From NCBI RefSeq assembly GCF_003464595.1, contig NZ_QRZF01000026.1, positions 9,195-73,194 on the forward strand: DNA of 64,000 nt. The letters are read 5' to 3'. The position numbers were made by a program, and so were the translations under genes. Every line of letters begins with the position of its first letter. Position 1 is the stretch's first letter. The notes beneath the pieces were generated by a model, which was not told the origin of the DNA, did not search any database, and worked only from the letters and a program-made list of their open reading frames with translations. Positions 52,247-61,830 of this stretch are shown here, piece by piece. Origin of the DNA: Bacteroides intestinalis. Lineage in GTDB: Bacteria; Bacteroidota; Bacteroidia; Bacteroidales; Bacteroidaceae.

Positions 52247-55200
52247 TTATAAGTTAACAGATAATCCTAAGGAGAATGCTTTAGTCAAGGGATATTGCGT
52301 ACCGGTTGAACTGACTAATTCCGGATCCCACCATTTGAATTTTGAGAAAGTCAACAAGTTAGTACCTCGAAAATAAATACGAATATTGTTGAAGTGAATC
52401 TTATTAACAATCTCTTTGGGCAAAGTATAACCGAGTTCTACCGTTTTCAGACGCAAATAAGAACCATCACGCAGCCAAAATGTAGAATGACGGTAGTTAT
52501 TCTCATTTCCATCAAAGCTCAAACGAGGATAAGAAGCATTCGGGTTTTCAGTCGCCGGATCACCTGAAATATCAGCAGAGATCCAACGATCAGAAGAAGC
52601 TACCTGAGAGAGAATATTACCCCATTCACCTTGGCTAAAAGCATACACTGTAGCGCCTTCTACGAAGAATGAGGACTTGCCTGTACCCTGGAAATGTACA
52701 TTCACATCCAAACCTTTCCAGTTAGCAGCAATACCGAAACCATACATTAGGTTAGGACGGGTAGTCGCACCAATAGGTACTTCATCATTCGCATCAATGA
52801 TACCGTCACCATTAACGTCCTTGTACTTGATGTCACCCGGTTGCACTGTTCCGAATGTCTGTGTCGGACTGTTACGAATATCATCATAATCCTTGAACAA
52901 GCCCAAAGACACCAGACCTCTTGCCTGATTCACACGATATCCCTTCTCCATTTTATATGGATAAACATGATATTCTTCATCCTTCTCCTGAATTGTATTC
53001 TTACTGTATGTAAAGTTACCACGAACAGTAAAGAAGACTTTATTGAATCTATGCTTGAAAGCAAAATGACCGTCAAAGCCTTCGGAAAGAACGGCACCTA
53101 CGTTGGCATGAGGCCATGCAGTGATTCCTGCCATGTAAGGTAAGAATTTACGTTCCAACCATATCCCATCACGTTGCTCGTGGAAGTAGTCAATACTGGC
53201 TGTGAACTTATCGTTGAACAATGCCATATCTACTCCCAAGTCATGCTTGGTAGCAATTTCCCAGGTTGCATCATTAGAAGCCAATACTGTGTAGAGTTTA
53301 CTGGTATATGCTTTGTCATAATTAAAATCTGCCCATTGATATCCTTCTTTGGAATCACCAATAGTATAAAGATACGGAAAACGGAATTCATTATTACCGA
53401 TCTTCAGGACATCATTTCCCACCTTACCATAAGAATAACGTACTTTGAACATACTCAACCAAGGTAGATTCTTCTTGATAATAGACTCTTCAGCAATATT
53501 CCACGCAACAGACGCAGCTGGAAAGAAACCAAAGCGATGTCCGTCAGCGAAATTTTCCGATCCATTATAACCGAAGTTGAAATCAACGAAGTAGCGATAG
53601 TTCCAGTTATAGTTAACACGTCCGGATAGTCCCAAATGCCGACGGGCAATACCATTCTTCAAATCGTCTCCAACATTCACAGTAAATACTCTTGAATCCT
53701 GATTCAGTTTCACGATTCCACCCACATGATGCCCCTTGAATGTACGGTCGTAATGCAATTCAGCCTCAAAAACTTCTTTACGGTTACCTTCCGCACTACT
53801 TTTTTGGAACATGGGTGATTCCGGAGAAATACGATCGAATACCAGATTACCATTGTCATCACGTCTGCGTTGTACTCTCCACTGTTCCGGCCACTTTATG
53901 CGTTCGATATTATTCTTATTCCAAGTATCAAAACCAAAACGAGCTACAAATCTTAAACCTTTCGTAAGGAAATCCAGATTCTGCTCCAGTGTAATATTGG
54001 TCTGAATGGTATTTTCCCAAAATTCTTTATAACCGGTCTGTGTAGCAAGTACCCATGGATTCGCCTGAATACCGGTTCCATAAGCAGGAACATAGCCATT
54101 GGAATACATCACAGGAATATTAATAGGACTCTGATACATTAAAGACTGCCATGCATCACTCGAGAAACCTGATTCATTATACTTCTTCAAAGAACCGGAT
54201 ACACCGACTTTTAGCAAAGTCTTGCGGGTTATATCAATATCCGTATTCAAACGGTAGTTCCATGTATTGGCGTTACAGTTGGTATCATACTCTTTCTTCA
54301 AAGTATCATCTGTCTTGAACATACCACCTTCCTGTACATAACTCATAGAAATAAAGTAGCGTGCAGTAGAACCACCACCATTCATATTCAGGTTAGCACG
54401 ATAAGTCATAGCACCGTCTTTCATTAAGACATTCATCCAATCCACATTAGGATATAAGTCAGGATCGAGCCCTAAGCGCAAGATTTCCAACTCCGTATTA
54501 TCATAAATAGGTTGCAAATTACGAGTAGTACGAGCTTCATTCATCATATTCGCATACGTATATCCATCGGCAAAACTCGGAGTGAGTGTGCGGGCATTGT
54601 AAGAGGTCTCTACCTTTGCATCGATATTAATCTTACCGCCCTTACCATGTTTGGTGGTTATTAATACAACACCGTTTGCACCACGGCTACCATAAATAGC
54701 GGTTGCTGAAGCATCTTTCAATACTGAAAACGTTTCTATATCTTCAATGTTGACGTCATCCATATCGCGCTCAAAACCATCGACCAATACCAAAGCGGAA
54801 GTACTGGCACCAAACGTAGAGATACCACGAATCCAGAATTCGGATGTATTCTTACCCGGCTGTCCGGTAGTCTGCATTGCCATTACACCGGCCACATTAC
54901 CTGCTAATGCATTTGTCAGGTTACCGGTAGACGTCTGCTGTAATGACTGTACATTCACTGTAGTGATGGCACCGGTTACAGTCAACTTCTTTTGTGCACC
55001 TGTACCTGTAATAACAACTTCATCCAGAACGTTGTCCGACGCTTCTTTCATCACCACATTGGCTACATTCTGCTCTTTAATCAAGACTTCTTCTTTATCA
55101 AAACCTATATAAGAGAAAACCAATCGGTGGTAAGGTTCCACTTTGATTTTATATCTACCATTTACACCAGTAATTGTACCCAAGCCAGGCATATCTTTTA

Positions 55201-55333
55201 CGGCTACGTTCACGCCAATCAGTGGCTCCTTATTTGAGTCCGTTACTATACCTGTCACTTCTATAGTATTCTGCGCATAGATCCCTATCGAGAAAACAAA
55301 TAGTAGGGCTATCGTTATTATAAAGTTTTTCAT
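52247..55333 (-). CDS. SusC-family TonB-dependent outer-membrane transporter
   Basis: This 1028-aa protein imports oligosaccharides with energy from TonB-ExbBD. The signal peptide MKNFIITIALLFVF is followed by a carboxypeptidase-regulatory-like domain (EVTGIVTDSNKEPLIGVNVAV, about 28-105), a plug (DEVVITGTGAQKKLTVTG), the conserved GVxIITTKHGK region and a barrel of about 750 residues. The frame is open to 55537, but the extension overlaps the IPT/NHL gene and lacks a signal; ATG 55333 is right. It follows the IPT/NHL gene and precedes susD. Confidence 0.95.
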   Translation of the reverse strand: MKNFIITIALLFVFSIGIYAQNTIEVTGIVTDSNKEPLIGVNVAVKDMPGLGTITGVNGRYKIKVEPYHRLVFSYIGFDKEEVLIKEQNVANVVMKEASDNVLDEVVITGTGAQKKLTVTGAITTVNVQSLQQTSTGNLTNALAGNVAGVMAMQTTGQPGKNTSEFWIRGISTFGASTSALVLVDGFERDMDDVNIEDIETFSVLKDASATAIYGSRGANGVVLITTKHGKGGKINIDAKVETSYNARTLTPSFADGYTYANMMNEARTTRNLQPIYDNTELEILRLGLDPDLYPNVDWMNVLMKDGAMTYRANLNMNGGGSTARYFISMSYVQEGGMFKTDDTLKKEYDTNCNANTWNYRLNTDIDITRKTLLKVGVSGSLKKYNESGFSSDAWQSLMYQSPINIPVMYSNGYVPAYGTGIQANPWVLATQTGYKEFWENTIQTNITLEQNLDFLTKGLRFVARFGFDTWNKNNIERIKWPEQWRVQRRRDDNGNLVFDRISPESPMFQKSSAEGNRKEVFEAELHYDRTFKGHHVGGIVKLNQDSRVFTVNVGDDLKNGIARRHLGLSGRVNYNWNYRYFVDFNFGYNGSENFADGHRFGFFPAASVAWNIAEESIIKKNLPWLSMFKVRYSYGKVGNDVLKIGNNEFRFPYLYTIGDSKEGYQWADFNYDKAYTSKLYTVLASNDATWEIATKHDLGVDMALFNDKFTASIDYFHEQRDGIWLERKFLPYMAGITAWPHANVGAVLSEGFDGHFAFKHRFNKVFFTVRGNFTYSKNTIQEKDEEYHVYPYKMEKGYRVNQARGLVSLGLFKDYDDIRNSPTQTFGTVQPGDIKYKDVNGDGIIDANDEVPIGATTRPNLMYGFGIAANWKGLDVNVHFQGTGKSSFFVEGATVYAFSQGEWGNILSQVASSDRWISADISGDPATENPNASYPRLSFDGNENNYRHSTFWLRDGSYLRLKTVELGYTLPKEIVNKIHFNNIRIYFRGTNLLTFSKFKWWDPELVSSTGTQYPLTKAFSLGLSVNL

Positions 55334-55358
55334 ATTATCTACATTAATCTGAACAAAA

Positions 55359-56819
55359 TTATTTTCCTTCCTCCGGTTCTTCTTCCAAATCTTCCAAAGC
55401 GATCTTACGCAGAAGATTGTTTCCGGTCTCTCCAATATAGAAAACATCATTTTTCTCATCGTAAGCCAATGAAACCGGTTTATTGAAACGGGCATCCGCA
55501 CGGATAGCTCCATTGATATATCCTTCCGGTTTTCCATCTACACTCGTACTACCACGCCCAGCAAAAGTGGTTACAATACCTTCCGGAGTCAAAACACGGA
55601 TTGCATGGTTATCTCTATCGCAGAAATAGAAGTCATATTGATCTTCTTTACCTTCAGCTACATAAGTCTGATTTTTCACAAATATTCCCTGATAGGGAGA
55701 GGACAAACGGGCACTCGCACCTACTCCGTCCAGCCAACCAGCTTGCGAAACTCCACCACAAATCAAATAAGGTGTACCGAAGGTTTTTGACTCCCAATTA
55801 TAATTCATACGCATGATATAGTGTTGGTTCTTCACAACCAGATAAGCATAATTGCCACTTGGATGCATCGTAATATTGAACTCCCAGTTACTATCTTGAA
55901 TCGTACAAATAAACTCACGGTTCAAAGTGGAGGCCTCTACACCTGCTCCATAGGTAAGAAAATCATAACGATATAAATTTCCCCGGCTGAAGTTATTGTA
56001 ATACAACTCCTGATTAACAGGATGCAATGCAGCTCCGTTACATTGTTTACCGATGGCTAATACCTGCACATCTTTTTGGAAATTGTTTTCACGGGTAACA
56101 AAAACAGTACTTGCAAAATTCTCGTCCCTGTCATTCGGACCACCACCATCATTGGCTATAACCATCGTATCGCCTTTGGCAGTCCATGCAATCGTACGCA
56201 TACGCGTAAGAGTGGTACCGGTATTAGTCAAACCCGTACTGATTCTCTTATTCTCCAAATCAATAATGCGCATCGGTTGTCCATCTTGTGCCAGATACAA
56301 TATCTTATTATCACTGTTAGGATCAAAAGAAAGCCAGGTAGGATTCAGTAATCCATGATTCTTCTCAAAGGACTCAGCAAAAGTTCCATCAGCGACATCA
56401 TAATTTCCACGCTCATCCTTATGACCATAGACAGTAGTCACTACTTTCTGTCGTTCATAAACAAATTTCTCTTTAGCAGAAGCTTTTGACTCTCGTACTG
56501 ATACTTCCACTGTACCTTCATAGCATTTATTAGGCGTCACACAGTAAATGCTCGTTCCTTTAGCGCTGATAACAAGCGCATCTTTCCCACCTACTTTTAC
56601 AGAAATAAGTTTGGGGTCTGTACCAAAATTACTACCATAAATAATCATTTGCATCTGTCCACCACCTTTTTTAGGAGTGAAATCCCTAATTTCTATCGGC
56701 TTACTTGCGTCATAAGGAGCAGTTGTCCCATCGTCCTCATTAGAACTACAAGAGCAGAAAATCAAGGACAGCAGCAAAAACAATTGCACAATGTTTTTCT
56801 TTTTTCTAACTTGTCTCAT
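55359..56819 (-). CDS. IPT/TIG and NHL-repeat surface lipoprotein
   Basis: This 486-aa lipoprotein (signal ends FCSCSS) has an N-terminal IPT/TIG immunoglobulin-like domain (about 40-120, IRDFTPKKGGGQMQMIIYGSNFG) and a C-terminal NHL-type six-bladed propeller (about 130-475) ending with FIGETGNNLLRKIALE-like repeats. Such IPT/NHL proteins precede SusC in several Bacteroides polysaccharide loci and probably bind glycan at the surface. It is the first gene of the minus-strand SusCD operon. The promoter lies 187 nt upstream. Confidence 0.82.
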   Translation of the reverse strand: MRQVRKKKNIVQLFLLLSLIFCSCSSNEDDGTTAPYDASKPIEIRDFTPKKGGGQMQMIIYGSNFGTDPKLISVKVGGKDALVISAKGTSIYCVTPNKCYEGTVEVSVRESKASAKEKFVYERQKVVTTVYGHKDERGNYDVADGTFAESFEKNHGLLNPTWLSFDPNSDNKILYLAQDGQPMRIIDLENKRISTGLTNTGTTLTRMRTIAWTAKGDTMVIANDGGGPNDRDENFASTVFVTRENNFQKDVQVLAIGKQCNGAALHPVNQELYYNNFSRGNLYRYDFLTYGAGVEASTLNREFICTIQDSNWEFNITMHPSGNYAYLVVKNQHYIMRMNYNWESKTFGTPYLICGGVSQAGWLDGVGASARLSSPYQGIFVKNQTYVAEGKEDQYDFYFCDRDNHAIRVLTPEGIVTTFAGRGSTSVDGKPEGYINGAIRADARFNKPVSLAYDEKNDVFYIGETGNNLLRKIALEDLEEEPEEGK

Positions 56820-57005
56820 TTTTTAAAGATTTAAAGTTTCACATAAATTTGAATTATAGTTAATCAACCAGATAATTCTTATTTCAAATTATTTTTTAAG
56901 ATGGCTCAGCATAGTAATTAACAAGCAATATTATCAAGCAGAAATACACTCTTGAAAACGGTCAACCGCTATAAATCTATAGCCTTGTTTTCGTTAGTTC
57001 AGACG
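56820..57005. other. AT-rich non-coding leader of the SusCD operon
   Basis: This stretch between the promoter box at 57006 and the IPT/NHL start is transcribed on the minus strand as a leader of about 180 nt. I see no reading frame or strong hairpin in it. Confidence 0.5.
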
Positions 57006-57033
57006 CAAAAATAGGAGATGCACCATAGCATCT
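57006..57033 (-). promoter_or_regulatory. Promoter and inverted repeat of the SusCD operon
   Basis: The -7 box reads TATTTTTG on the minus strand (57006-57013). Just upstream is an inverted repeat AGATGC-N6-GCATCT (57016-57033), in the position where an activator such as the HTCS would bind. The remaining 57034-57404 shows no gene; a short minus-strand frame at 57206-57418 is not convincing. Confidence 0.5.
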
Positions 57034-57404
57034 GATAATATTATTCGACCAGATATTAGCATTTATCACCCAAAATTGAGATTCATATATCAGATAGAAG
57101 AATAATGTTATTTTCTGGCAAATTACTCGCAAAAGGATGCCATTCCAATAGGATTAAAACGTAGCAGACACCATATTTTTGCCGACAACGTCATTATAAA
57201 TCCTATCATATTGACACCAATATAGGATTCGGATAAAGTATTGATATATTGCAGTATTTTGAAAGAATATAAAAATCCGGATATTGATAAGTTATGCTAA
57301 TCACTTGGGGACCAGCGAAAAGTATCAGAAAAAAGGAAGTAACAGTACGCTTACTGGTAATTAAAATGCCATAAATACACACATCTATTTTTTCATTTGA
57401 TCTT

Positions 57405-59399
57405 TTACATCGACACACAAAAGATAAAACGGGTTCCTTGGGTATATTCTTTATCTATAATCAGAAAACCGCCCAATCTTTCTGCAACGATACGGCAAAT
57501 AGATAAACCTAGTCCCGCTCCCTGACTAAAGTTATCCAGCTTAACGAAACGTTCAAACACATGTTCTTGCTCGTCAATGGGAATACCTATTCCGGTATCC
57601 GTAACCGTAAAAATCAATTGATTCGTTTCTTTCCTTGTCTCATAAGCCAATGTGACAGAACCTTCATGCGTGAATTTCGATGCATTGCTCAGCAGGTTAT
57701 CAAGTACCTGCACTATATAGTTATAATTACTATTTATGATCAGTTCATCACAGGTCGGTTTAAAAATAAGTTTTATATCCGGAGAAAACAAAGCTCCTGC
57801 CACATCTATTGAGGCTTGGCAACAAGCATTGACATCAACCGCATTGTGCTTAATTTCAACCTCACTATCAAGGATTGAGATATCAAGAATATCACCTACC
57901 AGCTTTAACAGCAACTTACTGTTACTTTCTATCAAGGCTACATATTGCCCGATGTCTTCTTTATCATCGAGCATGTCAACCAATACTCCGGAGAATCCGA
58001 CAATGGAATTCAGAGGAGTACGAATTTCATGGGACATATTCTGAATAAACATTGTTTTCAGCCAATTACTCTGCTCTGCAGCCTCTTTGGCCTTATGCAG
58101 TTCTTCCTTGGCTTCAATCAATATACGATTCTTTTCATCCAGCTTATCCCTTGATCTTTCTAATTTGGTATTGAGTTTTTTCTGTTGCCACAAGAAAACA
58201 ACAACGATACATAAAATTCCTATAACAGAGAAAAGAATGATGCGGGTATTTTGAAGTTGCTTTTCTTGAGAAATCTTTTCCAACCGTCCCTTTTCAGCAG
58301 TAAGTTGTTGCAGATTCAGCATAGTAGCAAATTCACCGGTAGCAACCTCTTCGTTCCTTTCTTTCTCCTTCTTTTGTTCCAAGAGAAAATCACGATATAA
58401 TCTGGCAGCCTCTTCTTTACGGTTCATATCCCAAAGAATATCCGCTTTCGTTTTTCTCAGCTGCATCAAAGTGGCTAAATTATTTTTCTTCTTTAATTCA
58501 GTTTCCCGCTCATCCAATACACTAAGAGCTTTCTGGTAATTACCGACTTTCCAGTTATAATCAATTTCCACATCATACAAATAGTGTATATGGCGTTTCA
58601 GTGAAGGCTCATTCGCATACATTTGCCTACACTTCTCCAATGCCTGACGGGCAGCCACCGTATCACCCTGCGCAAGATAAAGTGATACATAAACCAAGTT
58701 TACCGTCACTTCATGATAAGGAGACTTGACTGCCTTAAGTGCTTTTTTAAGTAGTTCGGGAGCTTTTTCTTCTTCACCCAGATCAATGTATATTTTTGCG
58801 GCATCACTATACTGAAAGGATATATTATATCTTACAACATCGGTATTCTCAAAAATGTCTATCTCCTTAAGCATAAACTCCTGAGATTTTTTCATTAAAC
58901 CTTTCGCTGAATAAACATTGGCTAACGCATAATAACATTCAGCAATACTTTCTTGCTTTCCCTCCTCTTTTGCCTCCTGCAACATCTTCTCAGCTTCGAG
59001 AAGAGCAATATTATATTCTCCCTGTATGATATAATAATTAACCAGTCTGGCAGCCCATGCCCAGTAGTAAAGTTCAGCATTCCCAACACTCCGGGCAAAT
59101 TTCTTTAAGCGATTCACTCCAGCTATGACACTATCTGTACGATTCTCACCTTGACCATAATAATAATAGTCTAACTTAGCTCCCAAAGCTATTTTAGACA
59201 TTACTGTATCATTGCATCTGATTGCCATATCCAGCAGTGTATCCGATGCCATCAGCACTATGGGATCAGTCGGGTCACTAAAATGCTTTTTGTAATAAGC
59301 ATGCATATTTTTGATATGGGTAGAATCAACTGTTTGGGCAAAGACAGTTCCTAAAACCAATTGCAGAAAAACACAGGCAAGAATCGTTTTTTTCATCAT
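57405..59399 (-). CDS. TPR-containing sensor histidine kinase
   Basis: This 664-aa protein has a signal peptide (1-21), TPR-like helices (about 100-350), a membrane segment (about 386-405), a coiled coil, a HisKA domain with His457 in MSHEIRTPLN and an HATPase domain (TDTGIGIP, GLGLSI). There is no receiver or DNA-binding domain and no response regulator gene beside it, so its partner is elsewhere. The TPR region resembles the periplasmic part of the two TPR/HTH regulators in this window. It may be unrelated to the polysaccharide locus. Confidence 0.88.
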   Translation of the reverse strand: MMKKTILACVFLQLVLGTVFAQTVDSTHIKNMHAYYKKHFSDPTDPIVLMASDTLLDMAIRCNDTVMSKIALGAKLDYYYYGQGENRTDSVIAGVNRLKKFARSVGNAELYYWAWAARLVNYYIIQGEYNIALLEAEKMLQEAKEEGKQESIAECYYALANVYSAKGLMKKSQEFMLKEIDIFENTDVVRYNISFQYSDAAKIYIDLGEEEKAPELLKKALKAVKSPYHEVTVNLVYVSLYLAQGDTVAARQALEKCRQMYANEPSLKRHIHYLYDVEIDYNWKVGNYQKALSVLDERETELKKKNNLATLMQLRKTKADILWDMNRKEEAARLYRDFLLEQKKEKERNEEVATGEFATMLNLQQLTAEKGRLEKISQEKQLQNTRIILFSVIGILCIVVVFLWQQKKLNTKLERSRDKLDEKNRILIEAKEELHKAKEAAEQSNWLKTMFIQNMSHEIRTPLNSIVGFSGVLVDMLDDKEDIGQYVALIESNSKLLLKLVGDILDISILDSEVEIKHNAVDVNACCQASIDVAGALFSPDIKLIFKPTCDELIINSNYNYIVQVLDNLLSNASKFTHEGSVTLAYETRKETNQLIFTVTDTGIGIPIDEQEHVFERFVKLDNFSQGAGLGLSICRIVAERLGGFLIIDKEYTQGTRFIFCVSM

Positions 59400-59601
59400 A
59401 AGCTATTTGTCTGTTGTATATTATAGGATGATAAAGATATATTTTATACATGAAATAAAATATCAGCCTATCCTGCAAAGTATGAGAATTGACGATTTTT
59501 ATCTTTTTATTGCATATAGTAAGCATTTTTTAGACATAAAAAGCGAGTTAATGGATAATGATCCGCTTTCATAGTATCTATAAGCAAGCAGCATTAAAAG
59601 A

Positions 59602-59647
59602 AACTCCGCTTATTATCAATAATGTACAATTGACAATAAGCGGAGTT
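59602..59647 (-). terminator. Terminator after the esterase gene
   Basis: AACTCCGCTTATT and AATAAGCGGAGTT form a 13-bp stem, with further pairing inside. The minus strand continues with TTTCTTTTAA, a U-rich tail. Confidence 0.75.
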
Positions 59648-59669
59648 ACGATTATACCAAACGAGTAAA

Positions 59670-61628
59670 TTATTTCAGTGTCACTCCTTTCCAGTCATCT
59701 GTACGGAAAGGTGAAGCCGGAAGCCCTGCACCATTATACAAATTACAAACCGGATTATCGGCCCATGCATAGCGAACAGCAACGGGGTATGATACTTCCG
59801 GAGAACTTACCACAATCTTATCGCCTTGTATCTCTGCTTTTGCCCAGTGGAATTTGTGATCGCGTCCGGCAATAGAAAAACCTTGCAATGTTTTTCCATC
59901 ACCACTCTTTAAGCCTCCTTCAGTATGGTCAAAGGAAAGGATAATCTTATCTCCATCTACCTCATAGGAGTGGTACATAGGACCTGAATAAGGTATTTGC
60001 TCTCCGTACGTCTTGGCACGGGCTATCAATGCCAAACGATGACCAACTGCCTGTTTATCTTTGGGGTGAATATCATTTGCTTCACCTTTATCTATGATTA
60101 CGGCCATACCCGTATTTGCCACAGATAATGTACGGGTTTGTGCTTCGCGAAGTTCCGCCCAATCAGAATCAACCGGCTCCGAAGATACTGGTTTAAAGTT
60201 GGCTAACTGTACAAAGTAGAATGGAAAATCCTGTTCCCAATCTTTACGCCAGTTTTCAATGACCAGCGGGAAAAGTTCACGATATTGATAAGCACGTGAA
60301 GCATTGTTTTCTCCCTGATACCAGATAGCGCCACGAATACCGTAAGGCACCAGTGGATGAATCATAGCATTATACAAAGATGTCGGTAGATTAGGATTTT
60401 CGGACATGTCTTTCGGAGGCATTCCCTCTTTACGGGCATCAGCCGCCACTTGGTATTTCCACTCTCCTGCGAGGCTAATTTGCTCTCCATTGGCAGAACG
60501 AAGATAAAGATCGTTAGGCATGCCGCAACCACCACCTGTATCTACAATACGAATAGCCAGACTGAGTGGTCCAGCTTTGACTAATTTACCAGGGACGGTA
60601 TAATTGCGCTGAATAGTATAACCAGTAGTACGCCCAACTTCCTTACCATTCCAATACGTAATATCATTATCATCGATAGTACCTAAAATCATTTGAACCT
60701 TTTTACCTGCCCAGGATGCAGGTATATCAACGGTTCGGCGGAGCCAGATTAGTCCGTCAAAGCCATTAAGCCCTTGTTCCTCCACCATACCGGGGAATTT
60801 CATTTTTGACCAGTTACTATCATCCAAAGAGACTTCTGCCCGTACCGGTTTTCCGGCAGAAAAACCTTCATCCACACGATTATTCCAAGCTTCCAAAGTT
60901 TTCAGATATTCCGCTTTCATCGCAGTTTTATCAGGCATAGCACAGACTTCCTCCACTACATTGCTAAAGTCCGGCATCTCTTGCAACACTTTCCCACTTA
61001 TCCAGGATTCGACATTTGTTCCTCCCCAGGAAGTATGAATCAATCCCACAGGCACATTCTGTTTTTCTGAGATTTCACGACCGAAGAAGTAAGCAGTAGC
61101 CGAGAAATTAAGAATAGTTTGTGGCGAACATACCAGCCAGCCATTATCACGGATTTTGATATCGGACTCCGGTTGTGTACTCGTCACATGTTCTACATGT
61201 AATAAACGGATATTAGGATGATCGGCCGCTGCAATCTCTTTTTTGTAATCCATAATCTTTCCCCAACCTTCCAGAGGCATTTCCATATTGGATTGTCCGG
61301 AACATATCCAGACTTCACCAATCATTACATTTTTTAATATCAGTTGCTGTCCATCGGTCAGCGTAAGTTCATAGGGGCCACCCGCCTCAGGTGTGCGGAC
61401 AGAAAGTTTCCATTTACCTTCTTTGTTAGCCTGTGTCTCATACGTCTTTCCATCCCAGGAAGTTGTTACTTTTACCGTTTTCATCGGCTTAGCTTCACCC
61501 CAGACAGGAGCATCCGCTTGTTGCTGAAGTACCATATTATCTGAGAATATCGGTGGCAATACAACCTTGGCAGAGATTGCACCGGATAACATCAGCAAAG
61601 CTGCAAATAAAATACATTTGTTTCTCAT
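59670..61628 (-). CDS. Sialate O-acetylesterase-like enzyme (CE20/SGNH type)
   Basis: This 652-aa exported esterase (signal about 1-20) removes acetyl groups from sugars. The SGNH nucleophile is in ICSGQSNMEMP, and the catalytic Asp-His pair in NDIHPKDKQAVGHRLA. A jelly-roll-like insertion (about 285-385, WLRRTVDIPASWAGKKVQ...) is typical of these larger CE20 enzymes. It probably trims acetylated side chains of plant glycans before glycosidases act. It has its own promoter and terminator and is separated from the SusCD operon by the kinase gene. Confidence 0.9.
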   Translation of the reverse strand: MRNKCILFAALLMLSGAISAKVVLPPIFSDNMVLQQQADAPVWGEAKPMKTVKVTTSWDGKTYETQANKEGKWKLSVRTPEAGGPYELTLTDGQQLILKNVMIGEVWICSGQSNMEMPLEGWGKIMDYKKEIAAADHPNIRLLHVEHVTSTQPESDIKIRDNGWLVCSPQTILNFSATAYFFGREISEKQNVPVGLIHTSWGGTNVESWISGKVLQEMPDFSNVVEEVCAMPDKTAMKAEYLKTLEAWNNRVDEGFSAGKPVRAEVSLDDSNWSKMKFPGMVEEQGLNGFDGLIWLRRTVDIPASWAGKKVQMILGTIDDNDITYWNGKEVGRTTGYTIQRNYTVPGKLVKAGPLSLAIRIVDTGGGCGMPNDLYLRSANGEQISLAGEWKYQVAADARKEGMPPKDMSENPNLPTSLYNAMIHPLVPYGIRGAIWYQGENNASRAYQYRELFPLVIENWRKDWEQDFPFYFVQLANFKPVSSEPVDSDWAELREAQTRTLSVANTGMAVIIDKGEANDIHPKDKQAVGHRLALIARAKTYGEQIPYSGPMYHSYEVDGDKIILSFDHTEGGLKSGDGKTLQGFSIAGRDHKFHWAKAEIQGDKIVVSSPEVSYPVAVRYAWADNPVCNLYNGAGLPASPFRTDDWKGVTLK

Positions 61629-61705
61629 ATTATTTAATTATTGATTTAAACAGAGGCATTACAAACAGTCGTTTCATAATATACAACCGCTTCAATGTCA
61701 GAAAG

Positions 61706-61713
61706 CAAAGATA
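61706..61713 (-). promoter_or_regulatory. -7 box of the esterase gene
   Basis: The minus strand reads TATCTTTG, about 78 nt before the start. Confidence 0.5.
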
Positions 61714-61762
61714 ACCAGAATTTCATATTTGAAATAGCGTTATTGCCCTAATAAATGCAATA

Positions 61763-61807
61763 ATCTTTCCATTTATCATGCTGAATGGAAAGATATTCCT
61801 ACTTTTG
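61763..61807 (+). promoter_or_regulatory. Promoter with inverted-repeat operator before the nucleoside-gate gene
   Basis: The -7 box TACTTTTG is at 61800-61807. Immediately upstream an 11-bp perfect inverted repeat, ATCTTTCCATT (61763-61773) and AATGGAAAGAT (61784-61794), covers the expected -33 region. This looks like a binding site of a dimeric regulator. Confidence 0.6.
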
Positions 61808-61830
61808 CATAGAAATCAACGCATTATTTT

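Noticed and set aside
52247..55537. Longer start for SusC
   Set aside because: The extra 68 residues overlap the end of the IPT/NHL gene and hide the signal peptide that begins at 55333.
57206..57418. Small minus-strand frame in the gap before the histidine kinase
   Set aside because: It overlaps the kinase 3' end, has no start signal and its composition looks like translated AT-rich non-coding DNA.
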